Source: an uncultured Pseudomonadales bacterium (GTDB taxonomy: Bacteria > Pseudomonadota > Gammaproteobacteria > Pseudomonadales > Azotimanducaceae). From it: a stretch of 64,000 nt of DNA. This document shows positions 1 through 9,077 of this stretch, in pieces (position 1 is the first letter of the stretch; the number at the start of each line of letters is the position of its first letter). The DNA lies in assembly GCA_958296165.1 (NCBI GenBank), contig OY282447.1:186001-250000 (forward strand), given 5' to 3'. Below the pieces are notes generated by a model. That model was not told the DNA's origin, searched no databases, and was given only the letters and a program-made list of their open reading frames with translations. A program made the position numbers and the translations under genes.

Positions 1-60
1 AGCGCACAGGAACGCAAGTACGCCTACTGGTGTTTTGGCTGACATTCCCGTTCCGCCTTC

Positions 61-1314
61 CTAGCGGCTCGGCCGGAAGTTGGCGACTTGGTGGCGCATT
101 CGATTTATGCCCTCCACGGCGTCCGCCGGCCCATCCGGCCCGCGCTCTTTTCTGAACCTCGACACCCCAAGCGATGCACCGTCAGGCGCGTACCGCCACG
201 GTGAAGAATAGAGCGGAATATCTCGGGGAGATTTGTTGCGACTTATGCAGTGGTCGATATATGCCATGATCGTGGTCCAGCAATTTGGCCCGCTCGGCTC
301 GACGAAGCCGCCCCTGTACCAAATACCGGGCACCGATGCGAAGCGGTCGTGCGAGAGCCCCAAGTTGTGACCGATCTCATGCGCAAAAACATCAGAGGAA
401 CCATCCACAACGCTGAAGGCACCTGGTGTATTTGCAATTCCTCCAGCTGGACCTGAAACCAAGCTGACAAGATCCGCACCAATGGTGTCCCGCAGGGCGT
501 GTACGCGGTCCATGTGGCCATCAGCAGGATCGGAAAGCCGGGCAATGTCCCTGCCCACTCGAACCCCAAATTGAGTATCGCCCGTTGCCTCCTCGTAGTC
601 CACTTTTTCAGCACCGACGAGGTTCAAGGAGACAAAGGCGCCGCTGCGTTCGAAGGCGTCGTTCGTGAAGGCGACCGCCATGTCGATTTTGGATCTCATT
701 TGCGTCTCGCCACCAGCCGCCTCTTCACGCGCCGGCGTCCAGACGACCAGAACGTCCACAACTGAATCGTCGTCCACGCCGCTCTGAGCCGTCTCGCGGG
801 ACGTCGCCAAATCCGGATGCACCGCGCCGGCGCACTCGGGGCGCGGTCTGTTCGTCACGTCGCGCAAGGCATGAACGCCGCCGCCCAAATGGACGACCTC
901 GTACGCGGCGTGCGGCGTCCAGACCGTGCCCGCCACGGCCTGCTCGTGCACCACCAGCGTCACGAATCCCGCGGCGCCGCCTTCGATGCGGCCCGAGAGG
1001 GAATAGCCCCATCTGGTGGGCGCGGTTCGCTCGACGACCATGTCGAGCTCGACGTCGGTTCGCACGTTGAGCAGCAGCCTCCCGGCGCCCGAGTGTTCGA
1101 CGTCGTCCCGCGCCCTGGCCAGCTCGTCGCGGGCGATCCGCACGCGTCGCTCCGACATCTCGCCGACAGGACTAGAAGCCGTGGTTCCTTGGCCGGCGAC
1201 CGCCGCCCACCCCGGCGCGCCTTGCGGCGTCACCGGCAGGAAGAGGCCCGCCGCCTGCGTCCAATTCGCCAGCGCCAGCGCGACAGCGGCGAAAACTGGC
1301 TGCTTACATGTCAT
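61..1314 (-). CDS. secreted metzincin zinc metalloprotease (reprolysin/M12B-like)
   Basis: 417 aa. Residues 1-21 look like a Sec signal peptide (basic start, then alanine-rich hydrophobic core ending at TQAAG), so the product is probably exported. The catalytic motif is clear: HEIGHNLGLSHDR is the HExxHxxGxxHD zinc site of metzincins, and the following TIMAY supplies the Met-turn. The region before the site (DVLVVWTP, then a long segment) matches reprolysin-like bacterial peptidases. It probably hydrolyses extracellular protein; substrate unknown. The gene stands alone on the minus strand, with 272 bp between it and the next minus-strand gene. The ATG at the right end directly precedes the signal peptide, which supports this start. 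Confidence 0.85.
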   Translation of the reverse strand: MTCKQPVFAAVALALANWTQAAGLFLPVTPQGAPGWAAVAGQGTTASSPVGEMSERRVRIARDELARARDDVEHSGAGRLLLNVRTDVELDMVVERTAPTRWGYSLSGRIEGGAAGFVTLVVHEQAVAGTVWTPHAAYEVVHLGGGVHALRDVTNRPRPECAGAVHPDLATSRETAQSGVDDDSVVDVLVVWTPAREEAAGGETQMRSKIDMAVAFTNDAFERSGAFVSLNLVGAEKVDYEEATGDTQFGVRVGRDIARLSDPADGHMDRVHALRDTIGADLVSLVSGPAGGIANTPGAFSVVDGSSDVFAHEIGHNLGLSHDRFASVPGIWYRGGFVEPSGPNCWTTIMAYIDHCISRNKSPRDIPLYSSPWRYAPDGASLGVSRFRKERGPDGPADAVEGINRMRHQVANFRPSR

Positions 1315-1586
1315 ATTTCTCGTTTCCTCCGAATCTGCTCAGCTCTCTTCCCGATTCTCTGCACCTGCTGCGGGCCCTGGGCACGGGTACCCTGTTGCTG
1401 CGCCTGAGAGCGCGGACCGTAATCTATTGGCATCGTGCGATGCAAAATAGATGATCCGCCCGCAAGTCAAGCGGCGCACGCCGAGGAAGCAGTCACCTCG
1501 CAGTCCGCGGAACACGGTCGTATTCGAGCATCGGGCGACCTTGCCCAGAAGTCGAAGACATCCACGGCCGCCTCGCCATCCGCCCA

Positions 1587-3593
1587 TCACTGCGCCAGCC
1601 GCTTGCGCTTGCCCTGCACGTAATCCACGAGGATGTATTCACCGAGCTTTTCCGGCGACGTGTAGAACACTCGGCCGCCGTTGATGCGGGCTATGGCGTC
1701 CATGAACGCCTTGAGTTCGTAGTCCGCATCCAGCATGAAGGTGTTGATGGCGATGGATTTCTGCGTGCATTTCTTCACCGCCCGCAAGGTAGCTCGGTAG
1801 GTGGCGGCAGTCGGCGGGTAGGCGAAGCGGGCGCGGCCGTTCTCCAAATGCGCTGTGGGTTCGCCGTCGGAGATCATGATGATCTGCTTGGAGCCCGCGT
1901 TGTGCTTCGCCAGCAGCCGTTCGGCCAGCAGCAGGGCGTGTTGCATGTTGGTGCCCAGCACATATTCGTCCCATTGCAGAAACGGCAAATCGTGGGCCTT
2001 CAACTGCTTCGCATAGGCGGCGAAGCCGATGATGTAGAAGGAATCCTTCGGAAAGCGCGAGGTGATGAGATTGTGCAGCGCCAGCGCGACCTTCTTGGCG
2101 GCCTGGAAGGAGCCCCGCAAGGCCATCGACCAAGAGAGATCCACGAGCATGGCGGTGGCAGTGGCGGTGATGAGCTCAGAGCGGTATATCTCGAAATCTT
2201 GGTGCATCAGGCGCACCGGGGTGCGCGGCCCGTCGCGGTCTATGGCGTTGCGAATCGTGCGCGCCATGTGCAGATGGAACGGGTCGCCGAACTCGTGCTG
2301 CTTGGTTTGTTCAAGGCGTTCGCCGAAGCGGCCCTCGTCCGGCAGGGCGTGGTTGCCGAGGCTTTGGCGGCGCAACCGGGCGTAGATTTCGCCGAGCGCT
2401 TTTTGGCCGATCATGCGCGAGCCGCGCGGCGTGAGCTCCCACTTGTCTCCCGCCGGGCGGATGTAGCCGGCCTTCTCGAGGGCTTCGAGCAGCTTCTTCA
2501 GATCGTCCAAGGATTCCGCGGCATCGTCGTCGAGCAGGTCCTTTAGCAATTCGCGGTCGATGCGATCCAAGTCGCCACTGCGTTCGGCCGCTTGCACCTG
2601 GTTGATGAGCTCGTCGAGCTGGCGCATCTCGCCCATCAGGCGCATGGCGGCTTCGAGGTCGATGTCCTCCTGGCCGCCGAATCGATAGCGGCCGGCGCGG
2701 GGGTTGGCGGCGGCCATGGCTTGCGTCAAGCGCTGCAGCTCGGCTTCGAGTTCCGGGTCGCCGAAGCGGTCGGCGAGCAGCGATTGCAGCTGCGCCCGCT
2801 GATCCGGAGTTAACGAGTTGAGCAGCGATTGCGCCGCCGCCATCTGCTGGCTCATCTGCTCAAGCAGTTCCTCAATCGACTGCGGCGGGCTGTCGCCGAA
2901 CATGTCGCCGAACTTGTCCATGAAGGCGCGGAAATACGATTGCAGCACGTCCGGGTCCACGCCCTGCGCCTTCTTGCTGAGCAGCTCGTTGAGATCCTTG
3001 AGCATCTTCTTCATGCGGTCGACGTCGCCCGGCGACATCTTGTTGACCATGTTCTCGATGTCCTTGAAGAACGTCTGCGTCATGGCCTTGCGCAGCTGGT
3101 TGAGCAGGTCCAGATACTTGCGCTGCGCGTCTGGGTTGAGGAACTCGTAGTCCTCTAGCTGCTGCATCTTGCCGGCGGCGTTGTCCGGCAACGCATCGAG
3201 CACGTCGCGGTTCCTTGCCGCGATCTGCTTCACCACCTGGTTCGAGAACTCCTCCTGGTCTTGGTCGAGCCATTCGTCGATGGTTTCGCTTTCGAGCTCG
3301 AGGATCTCGTCGAGCTGCTTCTCGATGTCCTTGAATACGCTGGAGAGATTGAAGCGTTCGAGATGCGATCGCTTTTGGTCGCGCAGGTTGCGGAGCATGT
3401 CGCGCAGGCCCTGCTTATGGCCACCTTCCGGCACGTTCATGCCGCGCGAGAGCAGGTTGCGCATGGCCCAGCGCAGATCGCCGTATTCCATGAGGTCGTC
3501 GACCATGGCGCCGAGCACGTCGTCTGCCGGCACGCCTGGGTCTTGGCTGCCGTCCCACTCGGAAAACCGATGGCGGGTGAGAAAATGGCGCAT
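1587..3593 (-). CDS. VWA-domain protein, partner of a MoxR/ChlI-type ATPase
   Basis: 668 aa. The C-terminal third is a von Willebrand factor A domain: VDLSWSMA carries the MIDAS-type DxSxS motif and MISDGEPTA lies further on. The N-terminal two thirds are acidic, helical and rich in leucine, glutamine and aspartate, as in cobalt/magnesium chelatase-like VWA subunits. Such proteins pair with AAA+ ATPases as chaperone- or chelatase-like machines. Here the ATPase gene lies immediately upstream on the same strand, 50 bp away, which supports one operon and one complex. The substrate of this pair is not known to me. The start is an ATG at MRHFLTRHRF. Confidence 0.85.
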   Translation of the reverse strand: MRHFLTRHRFSEWDGSQDPGVPADDVLGAMVDDLMEYGDLRWAMRNLLSRGMNVPEGGHKQGLRDMLRNLRDQKRSHLERFNLSSVFKDIEKQLDEILELESETIDEWLDQDQEEFSNQVVKQIAARNRDVLDALPDNAAGKMQQLEDYEFLNPDAQRKYLDLLNQLRKAMTQTFFKDIENMVNKMSPGDVDRMKKMLKDLNELLSKKAQGVDPDVLQSYFRAFMDKFGDMFGDSPPQSIEELLEQMSQQMAAAQSLLNSLTPDQRAQLQSLLADRFGDPELEAELQRLTQAMAAANPRAGRYRFGGQEDIDLEAAMRLMGEMRQLDELINQVQAAERSGDLDRIDRELLKDLLDDDAAESLDDLKKLLEALEKAGYIRPAGDKWELTPRGSRMIGQKALGEIYARLRRQSLGNHALPDEGRFGERLEQTKQHEFGDPFHLHMARTIRNAIDRDGPRTPVRLMHQDFEIYRSELITATATAMLVDLSWSMALRGSFQAAKKVALALHNLITSRFPKDSFYIIGFAAYAKQLKAHDLPFLQWDEYVLGTNMQHALLLAERLLAKHNAGSKQIIMISDGEPTAHLENGRARFAYPPTAATYRATLRAVKKCTQKSIAINTFMLDADYELKAFMDAIARINGGRVFYTSPEKLGEYILVDYVQGKRKRLAQ

Positions 3594-3643
3594 CTGAACT
3601 CTCCGCTTGACCTCGCTAACCGCGCTTGACTCCGCGATCCCCG

Positions 3644-5032
3644 CTAGCCGCTGAACGATGCCTTGCCGCCGGCGCTGGCCTTGTTGAGCAGCCGGTGCAG
3701 GTGCAGGCCTTCGAGCACGAACTCGATGGCGGAAGGCCGTTGCGCCGGGCTCTCGGCAAGCACATCGAGCACCGCCTCCAAGCCCTCCAGGCGCTCGACG
3801 ATCGCGTCGTAGTGGGTCGCGCCGGCGTCTTCGCTGGTTTCAACGTGTACGCCTTCTCCGAACGCGAGCACGACGTTTTCCAAATCGTCCACATCCAGGC
3901 GGCGGTCGAATACGGCCTTCACCGCGGCCGCGATCAGGCCCCTTGTGATGCGATCCTCCTGGCCTTCCTCCATCGCCTCGAACTCCACCTTGCCTTGCAG
4001 CGACGGCAGCATGAACGGCAAGTCGGAGATGCGCGGCACCACGTCCTGCTCGCCCACCCGCAAGGCGCGGCGGAAGGCGTTGGCCAGCAGCGCTTCGTAG
4101 TTGGCGACGGAAGCGCGCACGGAAACGCCGGAACGTTGGTTCACGTCTGGCGAGCGGCGCGCTTGGTGGGTGATCTCGGCGACGATCTCCTTCATCCAGT
4201 CCGGCACATGGACGCGATAGTCGCCCATGTCGAGGGTCGCCGCCTCCTGTTCCATGATGTCGATCTCATGCCGGAGGCGCTCCGGATAATGGGTGCGGAT
4301 CTGCGCTCCATAGCGATCCTTCAGCGGCGTGATGATGCGGCCGCGATTGGTGTAGTCCTCGGGGTTCGCGGTGGCCACGAGAAAGACGTCCAGCGGCAAG
4401 CGCACCTTGTGGCCGCGAATCTGCACATCGCGTTCTTCGAGCACGTTCAGCAGGCCCACTTGGATGCGCTCTGCCAGGTCCGGCAGTTCGTTGATGGCGA
4501 AGATGCCGCGGTTGACGCGCGGCAGCAGTCCGAAGTGCAGCGTGAGCTCGTCGTCCAGATAGCGTCCTTCGGCCACCTTGATGGGGTCCACCTCGCCGAT
4601 CAGATCCGCGATGGTGATGTCCGGCGTCGCCAGCTTCTCGCCGTAGCGCTCGGCCCGGGGCAGCCACGCCACGGGGGTGTCGTCGCCGGCTTCGGCGACG
4701 ATGGCGCGGGCTTGGGCGGTGATGGGCAGAAACGGATTCTCCGGAATCTCCGCACCTTGGATGATGGGGGTTTCCGCGTCCAGCAGGGCAGTCAGGCCGC
4801 GCACGATGCGCGACTTCGCCTGGCCGCGCTCGCCAAGCAGCATCACGTCCTGGCCGCCGAGGATGGCGTTGACGAGCTGCGGCACCACCGTTTCGTCGTA
4901 GCCGACGATGCCGGGGAACAGCCTTTCGCCCGTGCGCAGCTTGGCGATGAGATTGCGGCGCATCTCCACCTTCACCGGCAGCACTTGATAGCCGGATGCC
5001 CTCAGTTCGCCTAGCGTCGTTGCTCTGGCCAT
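3644..5032 (-). CDS. AAA+ ATPase of the MoxR / magnesium-chelatase ChlI type
   Basis: 462 aa from the ATG at MARATTLGEL; the reading frame runs 16 codons further upstream but that extension has no family character. The Walker A region is GERGQAKS, the variant typical of this chelatase-like subgroup, and a Walker B-like segment reads GIFAINELPDL. A DVFLVATANPEDYT segment corresponds to the sensor 1 region. The protein probably forms an ATP-driven hexamer that remodels a target together with the VWA protein encoded 50 bp downstream. Upstream, across 54 bp, lies a retropepsin-like gene on the same strand. Confidence 0.88.
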   Translation of the reverse strand: MARATTLGELRASGYQVLPVKVEMRRNLIAKLRTGERLFPGIVGYDETVVPQLVNAILGGQDVMLLGERGQAKSRIVRGLTALLDAETPIIQGAEIPENPFLPITAQARAIVAEAGDDTPVAWLPRAERYGEKLATPDITIADLIGEVDPIKVAEGRYLDDELTLHFGLLPRVNRGIFAINELPDLAERIQVGLLNVLEERDVQIRGHKVRLPLDVFLVATANPEDYTNRGRIITPLKDRYGAQIRTHYPERLRHEIDIMEQEAATLDMGDYRVHVPDWMKEIVAEITHQARRSPDVNQRSGVSVRASVANYEALLANAFRRALRVGEQDVVPRISDLPFMLPSLQGKVEFEAMEEGQEDRITRGLIAAAVKAVFDRRLDVDDLENVVLAFGEGVHVETSEDAGATHYDAIVERLEGLEAVLDVLAESPAQRPSAIEFVLEGLHLHRLLNKASAGGKASFSG

Positions 5033-5086
5033 GGCTCCTTCCGTCGCGTCTATGCGCCTCGCGGCAAGCGTACCGTACAACGGGCG

Positions 5087-5461
5087 CTACCGCGTTGCGC
5101 GTTTCAAGCGCAAGGCCGGCAGCTTCTTCAACTGTTGATTCACCGGATCGACTTCGATTCCCGCCGACTCCAAGGCGGTCACTCCCAACAGCGGTTCCGC
5201 GTTGTCGTCGCCCATGATGACGCGCCCCGCCGTAAAATCGCCCATGAACTCGATGTCCGCGGTCGTCACGTTCATTTCGACTTTGCGGCCGTCTGCTGTT
5301 TCGTACACGCGCGCTCCCTTGGGCTCCAAACCGATGGCGCGGAGATGACACTCCGGCACAAGGGAGTCCGTGGCGCCAGCGTCGACGAGGAACAATCCCT
5401 CCCAGCACCTAGACGGCTCGGCCGGATTGCGGATCGTAACGGTTACGTGTACGGCACCCAT
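5087..5461 (-). CDS. retropepsin-like (clan AA) aspartic protease
   Basis: 124 aa. LFLVDAGATDSLVP is the single catalytic loop of clan AA proteases, with alanine where DTG/DSG is usual (DAG-A-T). A C-terminal ILG-like region reads MGDDNAEPLLGVTALES, the hydrophobic-hydrophobic-Gly element of the same fold. Such proteins act as homodimers. The start is the ATG at 5461, preceded 7 bases upstream by GGAG; an upstream ATG in the same frame at 5494 would overlap the neighbouring gene. Gene order (methyltransferase, this gene, AAA+ ATPase, VWA protein, all on the minus strand) suggests an operon, but the link is positional only. Confidence 0.75.
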   Translation of the reverse strand: MGAVHVTVTIRNPAEPSRCWEGLFLVDAGATDSLVPECHLRAIGLEPKGARVYETADGRKVEMNVTTADIEFMGDFTAGRVIMGDDNAEPLLGVTALESAGIEVDPVNQQLKKLPALRLKRATR

Positions 5462-5490
5462 GTCTTGTCTCCGAAAAGCGTCTCTGCCGC

Positions 5491-6324
5491 TCACCGCCTA
5501 GGCGGCGCCTTTCGCCCTAACAGCGAGAACGTCTGCGGCAGACGGTCGTTGCGTTCCGGGAACCGCCACCAGCCGTCGTCGTTGCGAATCATGCCGGGGA
5601 ACTTGCGGTAGCAGCTCATGGGGAACTCGTGGAAGAACGCAAGCTGCAAGCCTGCGCCCTGGATGGCGGAGAAAATCTCCTCGATGCTGTGCGGCCACTC
5701 GTAGCAGTCCGAGGCGATGGTGGCATCGCCGGCGTAGGAAGGTTCCCCTCCCTCGAAGTGCAGTGCCTTCGCGTTGGGAAAATAGGGGTAGTGGGCGCGC
5801 AGATCGAGCACGCCGCCGTTCTCTGCGCGGCTGACCGATTCCAGTGCGTCGAAGAACGGGTGCCCGTCCATGAGGTAGAGGAAGCCGCCGGGCTTCACAT
5901 AGCGTGCGGCCACCTTCGCCCAAGCGTGCAAGTCTGGCAACCAGCAGAGCACGCCGATCGCGGTGTAGACGATGTCGAACTGTTCGTGCAATACGGACGG
6001 CAAGTCGTAGACGTTCGATTGGACGAAGCGCGCGTTGAGGCCGAGCTCGGCGTTCAGCGAGCGCGCCAGCGCAACTGCGGCGTCGGAGAAATCCACGCCG
6101 GTGGCTTCTGCGCCGAGTCGAGCCCAGCACATCGTGTCCATGCCGAAGTGGCATTGCAGGTGCAGCAGCGATTTGCCGGCTACGGCGCCTACTTCACGCC
6201 GCTCGATGTCGTTCAGCGTGATGCGCCCGGCCTTGAAGCTCTCCACGTCGTAGAACCTGGACGCGGCGTGAACCGGCGTGCGCTCGTTCCAATTGCGCCG
6301 GTTGGCTTCGAGGCGATGATCCAT
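5491..6324 (-). CDS. class I SAM-dependent methyltransferase
   Basis: 277 aa starting at the ATG of MDHRLEANRRNW. Motif I is LLHLQCHFGMDT, followed by the acidic end of strand 2 in GVDFSD and a motif II-like FDIVYTAIGVL. These fit a small-molecule class I methyltransferase. No substrate can be assigned. A much longer frame continues upstream but overlaps the divergent oxidoreductase gene and is low-complexity, so the internal ATG was chosen. The gene is divergent from the LLM-class gene, with an 84-bp gap that contains short tandem copies of a CTCCCCAAC-like repeat. Confidence 0.8.
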   Translation of the reverse strand: MDHRLEANRRNWNERTPVHAASRFYDVESFKAGRITLNDIERREVGAVAGKSLLHLQCHFGMDTMCWARLGAEATGVDFSDAAVALARSLNAELGLNARFVQSNVYDLPSVLHEQFDIVYTAIGVLCWLPDLHAWAKVAARYVKPGGFLYLMDGHPFFDALESVSRAENGGVLDLRAHYPYFPNAKALHFEGGEPSYAGDATIASDCYEWPHSIEEIFSAIQGAGLQLAFFHEFPMSCYRKFPGMIRNDDGWWRFPERNDRLPQTFSLLGRKAPPRR

Positions 6325-6408
6325 GTTGCTCCTTGGGCACCCTTCCCCAACCTCCCCAACCTCCCCAACGATACAATTCCGCATTCCCGTGGACAAACGC
6401 CAATCGCC
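6325..6408. promoter_or_regulatory. divergent intergenic region with short tandem repeat
   Basis: 84 bp between two divergent genes. It contains three imperfect tandem copies of a 9-base unit of the form CTCCCCAAC (about 6343-6369), followed by the AT-richer stretch AACGATACAATTCC, in which ATACAAT resembles a -10 box for the rightward gene. The promoters for both genes should lie here. Confidence 0.35.
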
Positions 6409-7314
6409 ATGACTCAGCTTCCCGCCCTCAGCCTCGCCGCCGTGCCCGGCCGCCGCCAAGCCACATTGGAACTCGCCCGCGAGATCGAAGCACGGGGCTT
6501 TCCAGGCATCTACTGCCCCAGCATGAGCGATGGCGTGTCGTTGTGTACCGCCCTGGCGCTGGTCACCGAGCGGGTGCGCTTCGGCACCAGCATCGCGCCC
6601 ATCTATACCCGCCATGTGCAGGATTTCGCGCAGGCGGCCAGCTTCATCCACGAGACGTCCGGCGGGCGCTTCGACTTCGGCATCGGCGTCAGTCACGCGC
6701 CGGCGATGCGGCGCCTCGGCGTCGCCACCGGCAAACCGCTCACCGACGTCCGTAGCTTCGTTGCGGACCTCAAGGCCGTGCCGCGCACGGGCGAACTGCC
6801 GCGGCTGGTGCTGGCGACGCTGCGCAAGAAGATGATCGCGCTGGCGGCGGAAATCGGCGACGGCATGGTATTCGCCAACGGCGCACGCACGCATATGGCG
6901 GAGTCGCTGGCGGTGCTGAGCGATGACAACCGCGGCAACGAGGATTTCTTCATCGGCAACATGATTCCCACCGTAGTCTGCGACGATGTGCAGGCGGCCA
7001 AGGCGCGCAACCGCCGCACGCTGGCCAGCTACACGATGCTGCCCAACTACCGCGCCTACTGGAAGGAAGCTGGCTACGTCGCAGAAATGGAAGCCGTGGA
7101 GGCCGCCATCGCCGCTAAGGAGCTCGATCGCATTCCGGACTGCCTATCGGACCGCTGGCTCGCCGACACAACCTTGTTCGGCACTGCCACGCAGGTGCGC
7201 GAAGGCATAGAGGCGTGGTTCGACGCTGGCATCAAGACGCCGATCGTGGTGCCGTCTTCGGCCAGCGGCGGCCAGTTCAAGGCGTTCGAGGAGTTCTTCG
7301 CCATCTGGAAGTAG
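6409..7314 (+). CDS. LLM-class flavin/F420-dependent oxidoreductase
   Basis: 301 aa from the ATG at MTQLPALSLAAVPG. The order of segments is that of luciferase-like monooxygenases: an N-terminal beta strand with the EIEARGFPGIYCP segment, then VRFGTSIAPIYTRHVQDFAQAA, SGGRFDFGIGVSHAPAM, and a late TATQVREGIEAWFDAGI. It probably uses FMNH2 or F420 to oxidise or reduce a small molecule; the substrate cannot be told. A longer open frame upstream overlaps the methyltransferase on the other strand and is not coding. Confidence 0.85.
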   Translation: MTQLPALSLAAVPGRRQATLELAREIEARGFPGIYCPSMSDGVSLCTALALVTERVRFGTSIAPIYTRHVQDFAQAASFIHETSGGRFDFGIGVSHAPAMRRLGVATGKPLTDVRSFVADLKAVPRTGELPRLVLATLRKKMIALAAEIGDGMVFANGARTHMAESLAVLSDDNRGNEDFFIGNMIPTVVCDDVQAAKARNRRTLASYTMLPNYRAYWKEAGYVAEMEAVEAAIAAKELDRIPDCLSDRWLADTTLFGTATQVREGIEAWFDAGIKTPIVVPSSASGGQFKAFEEFFAIWK

Positions 7315-7419
7315 CCACCGCGATGCCGCCTCGACCGCTCGGCTCAGAGGCTCGCCTGGCTATTGTCCGCGCCGGCTTAACCGATACAATCATCGCCATC
7401 CCCTGGTTCGAGAAGCGGG

Positions 7420-7875
7420 ATGGCGCAGCGCATTTGGCTGATCCGGCACGGCAAGTCGTCACGCCCATTCGGCGTCATCGACCATGTGCGACCGCTGGCG
7501 CCACGCGCCAGCGCCGACGCCACGCTCATTCGTCGCTGGCTGCGCGACGCCCCGAAGCTGTACGTTACAAGCACGGCAAGGCGCGCCTGGGAGACGGCCG
7601 AGCTGATCGCCGGCGAGCGCCCGATAAGCCCGCGCGAGGATTTGTACCACGCCTCCGCCCGCGAGTTTCTTGAGGTCATCGAGGAAACGCTCGCCGACAC
7701 GGACAACGCCGCGTTCATAGCGCACAACCCCACCGTGACCGATCTAGTCAACCAACTGAGCGGCCCCACGCTCACGGACAACGTGCCCACCTTGGGCGTC
7801 GCGGTTTTCGAGCGGGAAGAAAGCACGCAACCGTGGCGGCTGGCGGACTACGTCTTCCCGAAGAAACTTCGTTAG
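7420..7875 (+). CDS. sixA: SixA-type histidine phosphatase
   Basis: 151 aa. The catalytic RHGKS motif is at residues 9-13 (IWLIRHGKSS), and the second histidine is probably in FIAHNPTVTDL, as in SixA phosphohistidine phosphatases, which dephosphorylate phosphohistidine on HPt domains or on PTS proteins. The length fits the small SixA subgroup. No kinase or HPt gene is next to it, so the target is open. The start ATG immediately precedes the AQRIWLIRHG strand. Confidence 0.8.
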   Translation: MAQRIWLIRHGKSSRPFGVIDHVRPLAPRASADATLIRRWLRDAPKLYVTSTARRAWETAELIAGERPISPREDLYHASAREFLEVIEETLADTDNAAFIAHNPTVTDLVNQLSGPTLTDNVPTLGVAVFEREESTQPWRLADYVFPKKLR

Positions 7876-7993
7876 CCGCACACCGCACCGAACCCCGCTC
7901 GCAATCGAGCGATCAGGCACCCGCCAGGCGCCATTGTTCCGTTCGGGCATGGCGGTTAAGTTAGACGTCCCTTAGGGCCAAAGGACTTCTGCC

Positions 7994-8206
7994 ATGACAG
8001 TGCTCATCTTTCTTGCCGTCTTGGCGATCGCCTACTTCGCGTGGCGCATCGTCGATCAACTACCCGACGTGATCTATCGCCTAGGCGAGATTCAACGCGA
8101 CGTTGCCGACTTGCGGCGCATGAGCGAGGAAGAGGGACGCTTGAGCGAAGAAGATACGCCCGCGGTCGAGGAGGCGCAAAAGCCGCCCGTGGAGAGTGCG
8201 GAATGA
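7994..8206 (+). CDS. small single-pass membrane protein of unknown function
   Basis: 70 aa. Residues 3-18 (VLIFLAVLAIAYFAWR) form one membrane segment. The rest is a charged, acidic cytoplasmic-type tail that is likely helical. The ATG lies 6 bases after a weak purine-rich site (AAAGGA). Its TGA overlaps the ATG of the MBL-fold gene (ATGA), so the two are probably co-translated. I do not recognise a family. Confidence 0.6.
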   Translation: MTVLIFLAVLAIAYFAWRIVDQLPDVIYRLGEIQRDVADLRRMSEEEGRLSEEDTPAVEEAQKPPVESAE

Positions 8207-9072
8207 ACCCGTGTGTTCGCGCCTGGTGCGCTGTTGCCGTCCTGGTTGGAGCGACCGCGTTCGGCCAACCGGCGGATCGCTTCGCGGCGGTGGAAATCAA
8301 GGCCACGCACGTAGCCGGCGCCGTGCATGTGCTCGAGGGCAGGGGCGGCAACATCGGCATCAGCGCCGGCGCAGACGGCGTGCTGATGGTGGACGATCAG
8401 TTTGCGCCGCTGGCGGAACGCATCGCCGCAGCCATCGCCGAGATCGGCGACGGCCGGCCGAAGTTCGTACTGAACACGCATTTCCACGGCGACCACACCG
8501 GCGCAAACGAGCACTTCGGCCGCACCGGCACCATCCTGGCACACGCGAACGTGTACACGCGCCTAGCCGACGGCGGCATGCCCGCGGTGGGTCTGCCCGT
8601 GGTCACCTTCGAGGATCGCGTAAGGCTGCACTTCAACGGCGACGAAATCGACGTCATCCACTTGCCGCGCGGCCACACCGACGGCGACTCGATCGTCTGG
8701 TTCAAGGAATCCGGCGTCGTCCACATGGGCGATCACTTCTTCAAGGGCCGATTCCCGTTCGTAGATGTGCAAAGCGGTGGCTCGGTGGACGGGCTGGCCG
8801 CCAATCTCGCCGCCGCACTCGACATGCTGCCGAGCGACACGCACGTGATCCCAGGCCACGGCGCACTGGCCACGGTCGCGGACGTGGCGGAATCGATCAG
8901 CGTCATCCGCGCGAGCCAGGCGGTGATTCGCCAAGCGGTGGCCAACGGCACGGTGGACGACCTCAAGCGCGACGGCTTCGGGCGTTGGGAGAGCTGGGGC
9001 ACCGGCTTCATCAACACCGCGAGGTGGATCGACATCGTGGCGCAAAGCGATCTGGTGGCGGCCGACGACTAG
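8203..9072 (+). CDS. exported MBL-fold metallo-hydrolase
   Basis: 289 aa. A signal peptide is visible (MNPCVRAWCAVAVLVGATAF, cleavage near GQPA). The metal motif is HFHGDHTG (HxHxDH), with further ligands in LPRGHTDGD and VIPGHGAL. This is the metallo-beta-lactamase fold of periplasmic hydrolases. The exact reaction is unknown; beta-lactamase activity is possible but not shown by the sequence. The start overlaps the stop of the small membrane protein gene by four bases, and the PNPOx-type gene follows after 5 bases. Confidence 0.85.
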   Translation: MNPCVRAWCAVAVLVGATAFGQPADRFAAVEIKATHVAGAVHVLEGRGGNIGISAGADGVLMVDDQFAPLAERIAAAIAEIGDGRPKFVLNTHFHGDHTGANEHFGRTGTILAHANVYTRLADGGMPAVGLPVVTFEDRVRLHFNGDEIDVIHLPRGHTDGDSIVWFKESGVVHMGDHFFKGRFPFVDVQSGGSVDGLAANLAAALDMLPSDTHVIPGHGALATVADVAESISVIRASQAVIRQAVANGTVDDLKRDGFGRWESWGTGFINTARWIDIVAQSDLVAADD

Positions 9073-9077
9073 GCCGC

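Noticed and set aside
3626-5014. Plus-strand frame of 462 codons over the AAA+ ATPase gene
   Set aside because: Shadow of the MoxR-type ATPase; rich in His, Arg, Asp and Val without any domain pattern.
5629-6408. Upstream extension of the LLM-class oxidoreductase
   Set aside because: The extension is antisense to the SAM methyltransferase; the family begins at the ATG at 6409.
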